Positions 46,202-53,759 of a stretch of 64,000 nucleotides of DNA are shown here, piece by piece (position 1 is the first letter of the stretch; the number at the start of each line of letters is the position of its first letter). The notes under the pieces were generated by a model. It was given only the letters and a program-made list of their open reading frames with translations, was not told where the DNA came from and ran no database searches. Position numbers and translations under genes: made by a program. Origin of the DNA: Bacteroidaceae bacterium (GTDB taxonomy: Bacteria; Bacteroidota; Bacteroidia; Bacteroidales; Bacteroidaceae); assembly GCA_024398475.1 (NCBI GenBank), contig JAKSJB010000008.1, positions 20,502-84,501 on the forward strand, written 5' to 3'.

Positions 46202-48217
46202 TTAAATCACTCTTATGTTCTTTTCAACATCCTTATCGCTCCAGTCCAACAACTGCTTGAAGGTCTCGTAGATGTTTATCTTGTCGGCATCTTGCTCGAA
46301 GCAACTGTCACGGAAGATGACGCGCAGAGGTTGCTTGTCTGCCATTGCCTTTACTACGCTGTCCGTCACTTTTTCAGCAAAGCATGCAACAAGGTCGCCT
46401 TCGTTGACTGTGTAAATCATCTTGCCATCTACTTCTTCTGAGGACATTGGTAAGGAAAGTTTTACGCCCCAGTCAAGCATACAGCCAAACAGGAGGTCAA
46501 GGTCTGTACGGTCACTCTTGACATTATTCAAGAAGAGGTCAAGTTGGTCTTGATTATATTCCTTCGGTGTACGCTCAACATCCTCGAAGTTGCTTTCGTC
46601 TATACGGAATACACGGAAGCCTAAGTCCATTTGGCAATCAGGATTATCTTGTTTAATACTATCTATAGTCTTTGCTAATCTATATTTTGCTAATTCGGTT
46701 AATTTGTGGGGCTTATTGATTCTGTCAAGCAATTGAATGCCATTCAGTAAAAGTTCTTTCGAATTTGCATCAGCTGTTTTGAGATTCTCGTCGAGATTTT
46801 CTGGCAATTGAACCAGTATATATTTCAATGCAACTTCTTTATTCTCCACATTGTATCTCCATACTGCATCAGCGGTAGTTCCAGAACCTGAGAAAAAATC
46901 CATAACAATATCACTGTCTTTACAAATAAAGTTAGTGAGATACTTTATCAAAGAAACAGGTTTTGGATAGGAAAAGACATTCTTACCATCCATTAATGAA
47001 GTAAGATAAGATGAAGCAGTTTCGTTTGTGCCAACTCCTACACCAGGCTTGTCTATCACTGGTGATGTGATTTTTTCTTTTATGAAATTTGTTGGGCGCT
47101 TATACCCTTCACCTTCCCTAATAAAGCGGACAGAAAGATTGTCCGTCTTTATAATAAAGGTTGTTCCATTCTTCACCTCTTCATCAAAGAATGATTGAGT
47201 CCACTTAAATTCTCCTTTAAGACGAAAGTCTGTGGTAGCCTTGCCATCAATTATTTCGATACGGTCAAGGAGACTTACTCTGTCTTTACAGTATGGCTCG
47301 TAAACTCCATTTGGAAAAGCCTTTGGCTTAAAAATGACTTTATCCTTTGGAAAAGTCAAAACACTTTCTGCATTTCCTGTATTAAGTAGTGGCTGGTCAC
47401 CACCATCTAGAAGTTCTCCATTGTATTTAATGTTATTTTTGTTCTTCTCATAGCAGAGGATATATTCGTTTGTTTTTCTTGATTTAACTGCAAGAGAAGG
47501 GGGTGTTGATGTTTTAACCCATGAAAATACTTCTACAAAATTATTTTCACCAAACACTTCATTACAGATGTTTTTTAGAGTTGCGAGTTCTTCAACTCCA
47601 ATAGAAATAAATATAACTCCATCTTCGGTTAACAAGCTTCTTGCCACCATCAATCGAGCATATATCATTGAACACCATTCAGAATGGAATCGGCCATTTG
47701 AATCGGTATTCTTTCTATATCGATTGCCTAATTCGTCGATGTTACCAGCAGCCAAATCCTCTTCTTCCTGAGAACGGCTACTGTCATCGTGATACACAAA
47801 GTCATTACCAGTGTTATATGGCGGATCAATATAAATCATCTTCACCTTACCAAGGTAAGACTTTTGTAGCAGTTTCAGCACTTCGAGGTTGTCACCCTCA
47901 ATATAGAGATTCTGCGTGTTATCCCAATCCACGCTATCCTTCTTAACAGGACGGAGTGTCTTGTTGATAGGACGCAATACTTCGGCATGTGCTTCCTGCT
48001 TGCCAACCCAGTTGAACTCGTATGCTTCGGTAGCATCTTCAACTGTGTCGTCACCAAGCAACTGACGTAGAAGGTCAAAGTTTACCACACGTTTGATTTT
48101 TCCAGTCTTGGGGTCTGTAGCCTCAGTAAAACAGGAAGGTGCAATCTGATAGAGTGCATCAAGGTTGAGTTGCGCTCCATCAGCTGATTGTAAATCTAAT
48201 CTTTCTGGTCTTTCCAT
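46202..48217 (-). CDS. mod: Type III DNA adenine methyltransferase, Mod subunit
   Basis: A 671-residue N6-adenine methyltransferase of the beta class: DPPYNTGNDFVYHDD (catalytic Asp131-Tyr134) precedes the SAM-binding motif DFFSGSGTT near residue 440. The region between should hold the target-recognition domain that sets the site; the site cannot be predicted. It modifies host DNA and recognises targets for Res. Spacing to neighbours is 3 and 13 bases, so all four genes form one operon. Confidence 0.93.
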   Translation of the reverse strand: MERPERLDLQSADGAQLNLDALYQIAPSCFTEATDPKTGKIKRVVNFDLLRQLLGDDTVEDATEAYEFNWVGKQEAHAEVLRPINKTLRPVKKDSVDWDNTQNLYIEGDNLEVLKLLQKSYLGKVKMIYIDPPYNTGNDFVYHDDSSRSQEEEDLAAGNIDELGNRYRKNTDSNGRFHSEWCSMIYARLMVARSLLTEDGVIFISIGVEELATLKNICNEVFGENNFVEVFSWVKTSTPPSLAVKSRKTNEYILCYEKNKNNIKYNGELLDGGDQPLLNTGNAESVLTFPKDKVIFKPKAFPNGVYEPYCKDRVSLLDRIEIIDGKATTDFRLKGEFKWTQSFFDEEVKNGTTFIIKTDNLSVRFIREGEGYKRPTNFIKEKITSPVIDKPGVGVGTNETASSYLTSLMDGKNVFSYPKPVSLIKYLTNFICKDSDIVMDFFSGSGTTADAVWRYNVENKEVALKYILVQLPENLDENLKTADANSKELLLNGIQLLDRINKPHKLTELAKYRLAKTIDSIKQDNPDCQMDLGFRVFRIDESNFEDVERTPKEYNQDQLDLFLNNVKSDRTDLDLLFGCMLDWGVKLSLPMSSEEVDGKMIYTVNEGDLVACFAEKVTDSVVKAMADKQPLRVIFRDSCFEQDADKINIYETFKQLLDWSDKDVEKNIRVI

Positions 48218-48230
48218 TGTTATATTTCTT

Positions 48231-48908
48231 TTATTGTTTTAATTCTTGTAATTCATTTTGCCATTGGGCTATCTGTTTCTTGATCCCTCGCGCCTCTCCA
48301 TTCAACTCCATTTGGCGGTTCAGCTGGCGCTCGTTACGTATTCGCTTCTGGATGGCCTCCACCTCTTGCTTAGCCTTGTCAATTAGCCCTTCTAACTCAA
48401 CGATACGTTTGGTATCTTCAGCTTTCTTTGTACCAAAGCCAGAAACCTGTCCAGCCATTGCCTCATAGAGGGCATCCATATTCAGCCCTTCAAGTGTCAG
48501 TAATAGTTGATTATCTGTCAGCCATTCCGTAGCAAAAGTCTTGATGATTTTGAACTGTCCGTTCTGACAGTCTTTCCATTCCTTGTAGTTGAGCAATACT
48601 TTGTATCGGTTGTCATATTCCAAGATGAACACCACATGACGAGGCATATTCTGGTCAATGAAAAGAAAGACATCGTCGGGACAGTCCTTTGATTTCAGCG
48701 CGGTGGAGAAAACAACAATCTCATGCACCAGCTTGCCATCCTCCACATTGATAGTCGAGGGAGCCAACTTGTAGAGCCAATGAATGCTAACCACATCATC
48801 TACAAAGTGCTGCTTCATCTTGGCGTTCACTTCCAGATGCTTGTAAAAAGCATTCTTGGGTACAGGCTTGCCTACAATGGTAGTTCGGGGAAACTTCAAG
48901 TCAATCAT
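48231..48908 (-). CDS. DUF4391 domain protein
   Basis: A 225-residue protein with DUF4391 features: an N-terminal mixed alpha/beta region (FPRTTIVGKPVPKNAFYKHL and VDDVVSIHWLYKLAPSTINV) and a C-terminal coiled coil (about residues 160-225, Lys/Glu/Gln rich). The function is unknown. It is often linked to SNF2-helicase and methyltransferase genes in defence loci. It overlaps nothing but starts three bases after the helicase stop. Confidence 0.8.
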   Translation of the reverse strand: MIDLKFPRTTIVGKPVPKNAFYKHLEVNAKMKQHFVDDVVSIHWLYKLAPSTINVEDGKLVHEIVVFSTALKSKDCPDDVFLFIDQNMPRHVVFILEYDNRYKVLLNYKEWKDCQNGQFKIIKTFATEWLTDNQLLLTLEGLNMDALYEAMAGQVSGFGTKKAEDTKRIVELEGLIDKAKQEVEAIQKRIRNERQLNRQMELNGEARGIKKQIAQWQNELQELKQ

Positions 48909-48911
48909 AGG

Positions 48912-51900
48912 CTATCGAATAATCAGGAAGGTGATTAACTCAAAATCATCCAACCCCTTTACATCACTCAATAAAGCGGTAGTCTCGCCCACAGAGAAAA
49001 GACTTTCGATGTCCGATTCCTCCTTTACGGTTATGATGCTGTCTATGGCATTTGCAAGAAGGTCGCTGTAGTGCTGCATCTTCCTGCCGTCGCAAGTTTC
49101 CTTATTGATGATGGTACAGAGTTCTTTGTTAGGCTTGTCCTGCCCTTTGCATACATGGCGCATCACATCGAGCAGTTTCTTGGGCTGTAGATGATCGCAG
49201 ATGACTGTTCCGTCATCGGCAATATAGACCATATAGAATGGGTGTAGCAGGTTCATTTTGTCGATATTGACACCTGCGTTCCTGTTCTTCAGGATGTATA
49301 TCACACCAGGCTTTGCCAAGTCGGTAGCCCCAACCACGGCGTTCATACCGAATGGAGCGTGCTCTACATCGGGATTATCCTTGATATAGCTGAGCAGGTC
49401 GAGTCGGAACTCATTAAGTCCCAAGTCCATGATGTTAATGCCCGTATCCATGTCCTCGATGTCAACGACCTCCTCCTGTAGTTTCTTCAACTGGTTCTTA
49501 CGGTATTCGAGGTCGCCTTTCTCGTTGGCCGAAAGCAGGTTGTCATCACCCGTACTGGTCAGGACTGTTGCCTTCATTCGGCTCTCCACACGTCCTTTCA
49601 ACTCGATATATTTGTCAAGTTCAATGTCAGGCCAATAGTTCACGAGCTGTATTACATCGTTTTTGCTGCCAATACGGTCTATACGTCCGAAGCGTTGGAT
49701 GATGCGGACTGGATTCCAGTGAATGTCGTAATTGATCAAATAGTCACAATCCTGAAGATTCTGACCTTCGGAAATACAGTCGGTGGCAATAAGCACGTCA
49801 ATATTTTCTGTTGCCTTTGGAAACAGGACTGCACGGTCTTTTGATACTGGCGAGAAAAAGGTCAGAACATTATTGAACGACATCGGGAACTTCGGAATGG
49901 TGCATCGTCCGTCGGTGCTACCAGTTATCAGTCCCACATTCAAGCCACACTCTTTCTTGATACGGTCAGCCAACTGTTCATAGATATAGTCGGCAGTATC
50001 AGCAAATGCGGTGAAGATAAGTACCTTCTTGTTGCCCTCGTTGATTGGATGCTGGAATTTCTGCTTCAAGTCAGAGACAAGCATCTGCAACTTGCAGTCA
50101 TGCTCAGGGTTGATGTCTTTCAGCATCAGGAGAAGCAGTTTCAGAATCTCCAGGTCATGACGCAAGTCATTCGACCAACGAACCACATCAATATCCCGAA
50201 GGTTTATCTTCGACTTCTTGCCCACAAACGGGTCATTCTCACTATCGGTGCTGTCAAGGTCATCGGTGAATGTTGTTACGTCTATAGCTCCGTCACTTTT
50301 CCTGCCAATGACAGAAAGCGTCTGCTCTATGTAGTCCGTGATTCGGCCCAATGTTAAGCGGAAAGAATTGACGCTACTCTCCAATCGTTTCAAGAGGTTG
50401 GTAGCCATCAACTTGCGTAAACCCTTCTCACGTCCGTCAATAGAGAGTCCTGAACCTTCCATGTTAATCTCGTAGTCATCCTTCACGCTGTCGAATATAT
50501 ACAGCGATGGCGTGTAGATGCTGAGGTTCAGTTCGTTGAGCTGCTCGGCAATATCGCTGAAAGTTATACTCTCATTGAGGTCTGTGAGCTTGGGACGACG
50601 TGATACTGGAGCAAGGCGAGTTGGAAATTTGCCTATATCCTTGGTATCGTAATACTTGACGATATGGCTACGACTGCGGGCTATAGTCACTGCATCAAGC
50701 AGTTCGAAGAAGTCGAAACTGAGCTCTTCAAGCAGCCGTTCCGTGGTACGATGCTCTGGCTGTAGTTTTGCCCATTTGTTGTAAGCCAATTGTGCGGTAC
50801 GGAATATATCATCTATGCTTCGGCCTATATTCAGGGCATCGTCAATCTGTTCCGCATGACCTTCGTAGGCCAATTGCAACTGATTCTTCAAGTCGTTGAA
50901 GCGGTTGTTGACAGGAGTAGCCGATAGCATCAGTACCTTGGTCTTGACACCTGCACGGATAACCTTCTTCATCAACTTCTGATAGCGGTTTTCCTTGCGT
51001 GGCTCATCCTGTTCAATATCGTCATCAAGATCTTCGTCATCCACATTGCCACCATTACGGAAGTTATGACTCTCGTCTATGACTATCAGGTCGTAGTTGC
51101 CCCAGTTGATGCGTTCGAGGTCGATACCTGCCGACATACCACGCTCACGGCTCAGGTCGCTATGAAATAGAATGTCATAACGCAGACGGTCTGCTACCAA
51201 CGGATTGTTCTTGTAGTTGGTCTTGAAGGTACTCCAGTTGTCATAGAGTTTCTTGGGACAAAGCACAAGCACGGACTTGTTGCGGTTTTCGTAATATTTG
51301 ATGACACTCAGGGCGGTGAAGGTTTTACCGAGACCTACGGAGTCGGCAAGGATGCAGCCATTATACTTTTCGAGTTTATTGATGATGGCAAGTGCAGCAT
51401 CTTTCTGGAAATTGTATAGTTTGTTCCAGATGACACAGTTCTTGAAGCCAGTAGCCTCATTGGGCAAAACGTCCTCGCTGATATCTTCAAGAAACTCGTT
51501 AAAAATATTGTAGAGAGTGATAAAGTAGATGAACTCAGGAGAGTTTTCATTATAGACCGTTTCGATATACTCCAGTACTTGTGCTGTTACATCCTTGAAC
51601 TTATCGGAGTTTTGCCATTGTTCGTTAAAAATCTTCAGGTATTCCTCAGCGAAAGGTGATGGCATGACATTAACCATCGAATAAATCGCATTGCCTCGTT
51701 CACAGCCCAATTCTGTTGTTGTGAACTCATTGAAGGGTACGTATGCGCTTGGCTTCTGATTTTGGACATGCAGGAATCCTCCCATTTCTTCTTGCGAAGC
51801 ATTGGACTTAAACTTAACCTTTCGACGAATCCAGTCGGCACATTCTTTGGCAATGGCTTTTTGTTCCAACTTATTGCGAAGCTTCACTTCAAAGTCTGAT

Positions 51901-52160
51901 CCATATAAATTGCGCTCACGATTGAGTTTCGGAATAAAGAATTCCCTCTTTTCTTTTTTCGCCTTATCCTTGATGAAGGTTGGCGAAGTAAAGATAAAAC
52001 GCAACTCATCAACGTTTTCAAGTTCGTCCTTCAAAGCTTCATATGCATAGATGGAGAAGGATGCAGCAGCAATAGATACAGTTGAGTTTACAGACAACTT
52101 CATCTGTAGGTCATCTATTACTCGCTCGGATATGTTGTTTATTACTTTTGGAAGTTCCAT
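48912..52160 (-). CDS. SNF2-like superfamily 2 helicase of an extended type III R-M operon
   Basis: A 1082-residue protein. The N-terminus resembles a phospholipase-D-like or related fold (residues about 20-200, FSIYAYEALKDELE then FIFTSPTF). The SF2 motor follows: Walker A ADSVGLGKTFTALSV near 275, motif II LIVIDESHNFRN near 350, motif V ATDCISEGQNLQDCD near 780 and motif VI QRFGRIDRIGS near 810. The ATG at 52160 (MELPKVINNISERV) is preferred; a TTG 42 codons upstream adds a basic, unrelated stretch. It is the first gene of the R-M operon and lies directly beside the invertible promoter segment. Confidence 0.85.
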   Translation of the reverse strand: MELPKVINNISERVIDDLQMKLSVNSTVSIAAASFSIYAYEALKDELENVDELRFIFTSPTFIKDKAKKEKREFFIPKLNRERNLYGSDFEVKLRNKLEQKAIAKECADWIRRKVKFKSNASQEEMGGFLHVQNQKPSAYVPFNEFTTTELGCERGNAIYSMVNVMPSPFAEEYLKIFNEQWQNSDKFKDVTAQVLEYIETVYNENSPEFIYFITLYNIFNEFLEDISEDVLPNEATGFKNCVIWNKLYNFQKDAALAIINKLEKYNGCILADSVGLGKTFTALSVIKYYENRNKSVLVLCPKKLYDNWSTFKTNYKNNPLVADRLRYDILFHSDLSRERGMSAGIDLERINWGNYDLIVIDESHNFRNGGNVDDEDLDDDIEQDEPRKENRYQKLMKKVIRAGVKTKVLMLSATPVNNRFNDLKNQLQLAYEGHAEQIDDALNIGRSIDDIFRTAQLAYNKWAKLQPEHRTTERLLEELSFDFFELLDAVTIARSRSHIVKYYDTKDIGKFPTRLAPVSRRPKLTDLNESITFSDIAEQLNELNLSIYTPSLYIFDSVKDDYEINMEGSGLSIDGREKGLRKLMATNLLKRLESSVNSFRLTLGRITDYIEQTLSVIGRKSDGAIDVTTFTDDLDSTDSENDPFVGKKSKINLRDIDVVRWSNDLRHDLEILKLLLLMLKDINPEHDCKLQMLVSDLKQKFQHPINEGNKKVLIFTAFADTADYIYEQLADRIKKECGLNVGLITGSTDGRCTIPKFPMSFNNVLTFFSPVSKDRAVLFPKATENIDVLIATDCISEGQNLQDCDYLINYDIHWNPVRIIQRFGRIDRIGSKNDVIQLVNYWPDIELDKYIELKGRVESRMKATVLTSTGDDNLLSANEKGDLEYRKNQLKKLQEEVVDIEDMDTGINIMDLGLNEFRLDLLSYIKDNPDVEHAPFGMNAVVGATDLAKPGVIYILKNRNAGVNIDKMNLLHPFYMVYIADDGTVICDHLQPKKLLDVMRHVCKGQDKPNKELCTIINKETCDGRKMQHYSDLLANAIDSIITVKEESDIESLFSVGETTALLSDVKGLDDFELITFLIIR

Positions 52161-52323
52161 CTTCGCAAAAGAACTCCCAGGCTGTGTCTCGACAGGCGAC
52201 CAAGCCCTTTTTACACAGCGAGGGAGTTCTATTATTCTTTGTTTTGCCTTACGGCTTTTGGTGGTCTTTATCGAGAATATCCGCAACCCAATTGAAGCAC
52301 GAAATGGAGGCTTGCCCCATTCG

Positions 52324-52340
52324 TCTCTTCCTAAGAGACG
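52324..52340. repeat. Left 17-bp inverted repeat of the invertible segment
   Basis: TCTCTTCCTAAGAGACG, perfectly inverted relative to 52495-52511. The site is itself palindromic (CGTCTCTT-CCT-AAGAGACG from 52322), as expected for a tyrosine-recombinase core site. Confidence 0.85.
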
Positions 52341-52494
52341 TAGCGAAACAAAAAGTCATTGATATTCCTCGATTTTTGAGCGTTTTGCATAGCGATTTGC
52401 TAAACAAAGTATAAAAATGATATGCCCAAAGCGTGTTTTCTTATTAAATAATGTGTATTTTGACCAAAAATTGGTATCTTTGTGCTCAAATATC
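52341..52494. promoter_or_regulatory. Invertible promoter segment, in the orientation facing away from the R-M operon
   Basis: These 154 bp lie between perfect 17-bp inverted repeats. They carry TATCTTTG (52475-52482) on the plus strand, a full match to the -7 consensus, though TTTG is only 12 bases upstream and no ideal -33 is seen. In this orientation it reads away from the helicase-DUF4391-mod-res operon and into the 3' end of the recombinase gene. On the minus strand only an imperfect ATACTTTG occurs. Inversion would point the box at the operon start. The recombinase stop codon is 28 bases from the right repeat. Confidence 0.75.
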
Positions 52495-52511
52495 CGTCTC
52501 TTAGGAAGAGA
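52495..52511. repeat. Right 17-bp inverted repeat of the invertible segment
   Basis: CGTCTCTTAGGAAGAGA, the exact reverse complement of 52324-52340. It lies just downstream of the recombinase gene's 3' end. Confidence 0.85.
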
Positions 52512-52518
52512 TTGAGAA

Positions 52519-52532
52519 ATTTGCTAAACAAA
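52519..52532. repeat. 14-bp direct repeat beside the invertible segment
   Basis: ATTTGCTAAACAAA occurs here and at 52395-52408 inside the segment. The core TTTG-CTAAA-CAAA is partly palindromic. It may be an accessory binding site for the recombinase. Confidence 0.5.
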
Positions 52533-52539
52533 TTCTTGT

Positions 52540-53733
52540 TTACAACAATCCCAATATCATCTTGTTTGCTTTGTCAACCACCGACGTTTCCAGTGAAGCG
52601 AGGTAAATCTGTGTCGTTGCCTCTGAGTCATGTCCCATTCCTTCGCTGATTACTGACAATGGTATATTCTTTGCCTTGGCTGCACTCGCCCAAGAGTGAC
52701 GAGCCACATACATAGTCAGCTGTCGCTGGAGTTTTAGCATTGTGGAAAGCTCTTTCAGACGATAGTTGACCAGATGCAGAGCATTGTCATATTGCCTTCG
52801 CTCATTGCCTTCTTCTTTGATGATAGGGAGAAGAAAGTCTGTTTTGTTAGCAGGGTATTTTGCAATGATTTCAGCCATGCACTTCTCCCACTTAATACTT
52901 AGTTCTTGACCAGTCTTTCGTCTTCGATAGGTCAGAATGCCATTCTTCAAGTCGGATTTTTTGAGATAAGCCATATCCACGAAAGACATTCCTCGGGTAT
53001 AGAAACTGAAGAGGAACATATCTCGGGCAAAATCCAATGCCGAGTTCATGGTCAAGTCCAACTCCTTCATTTCCTTAATTGCCTTGATGGGAATGGCTCG
53101 TTTCATGGTTTTATCCACTCCTGTATAGACATGTCGGAATGGATAGTTCTGAGCCGTCAAGCCTTTCTCTACGGCACGATTATAAACAGCCCGAAAGATA
53201 CGCATGTAGAAGGAAATGGTGTTCATACGAACCCCTCTGGCTTTCAGGTGGGCTTCGTATAGGAGCATCATGTCTGAACTGATGCCATCGAGGGGCACAT
53301 CCTTCTCTTCGCGGAATGCCATGAAGCTTTTAAGCGTGGCAGTATAGGTCTCGGACGTGCGTACTTTACCCAACTGTTTCAGTTGAGCTATGACGTTGTG
53401 CCAGAATGAGAAGAGTGAGACTTCCTTCGTCAGTTTATGAAAGGCTGTTATCACGTCGTCTGCCGTGTATCGGCTTTGTTCCGTTTCAAGCTGCGAGATA
53501 ACTTTCTTCAGTCGTGCCAAGCCCCATGTCAGCCGTTCCTTGATGGCATTGACGATGTTTGCGCGGTCGCCATTGGCCATAACCGTTTCCGAGTTTTCAT
53601 CCCATTCGGATGCAAAGATTCTGTAGTCCGTATTCAGCTGACGAACTACGCGATTATGGATAATCTGGATGTAGATGCATCCTTCCTTACCTTCGACAGT
53701 GGAAGGTCTGAACTTTATCTTTATTGATGTCAT
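52540..53733 (-). CDS. Tyrosine recombinase, likely DNA invertase (Tsr-like)
   Basis: A 397-residue site-specific recombinase: arm-type N-terminal domain, SAM-like core-binding domain (about residues 105-210) and catalytic domain. Catalytic residues are Arg247 in FYTRGMSFVD, Arg345 in YVARHSWA, His368 in MGHDSEA and nucleophile Tyr377 in TQIYLAS. The first residue of the HxxR box is Tyr342, as in the Bacteroides recombinases that flip local promoters. It lies 27 bases after the relaxase gene and ends 28 bases from the inverted repeat, so it is the best candidate for flipping that segment. Confidence 0.88.
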   Translation of the reverse strand: MTSIKIKFRPSTVEGKEGCIYIQIIHNRVVRQLNTDYRIFASEWDENSETVMANGDRANIVNAIKERLTWGLARLKKVISQLETEQSRYTADDVITAFHKLTKEVSLFSFWHNVIAQLKQLGKVRTSETYTATLKSFMAFREEKDVPLDGISSDMMLLYEAHLKARGVRMNTISFYMRIFRAVYNRAVEKGLTAQNYPFRHVYTGVDKTMKRAIPIKAIKEMKELDLTMNSALDFARDMFLFSFYTRGMSFVDMAYLKKSDLKNGILTYRRRKTGQELSIKWEKCMAEIIAKYPANKTDFLLPIIKEEGNERRQYDNALHLVNYRLKELSTMLKLQRQLTMYVARHSWASAAKAKNIPLSVISEGMGHDSEATTQIYLASLETSVVDKANKMILGLL

Positions 53734-53759
53734 TATACCTGTTCTTTTGTATTAGTCAA

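Noticed and set aside
43106..52160. Complete DISARM or BREX system
   Set aside because: drmA/drmB/drmC and the BREX brxC/pglZ genes are absent; mod and res are typical type III.
52161..52286. N-terminal extension of the SNF2-like helicase from a TTG codon
   Set aside because: The extra 42 residues are basic and without helicase similarity, and an ATG with the family's usual beginning follows at 52160.
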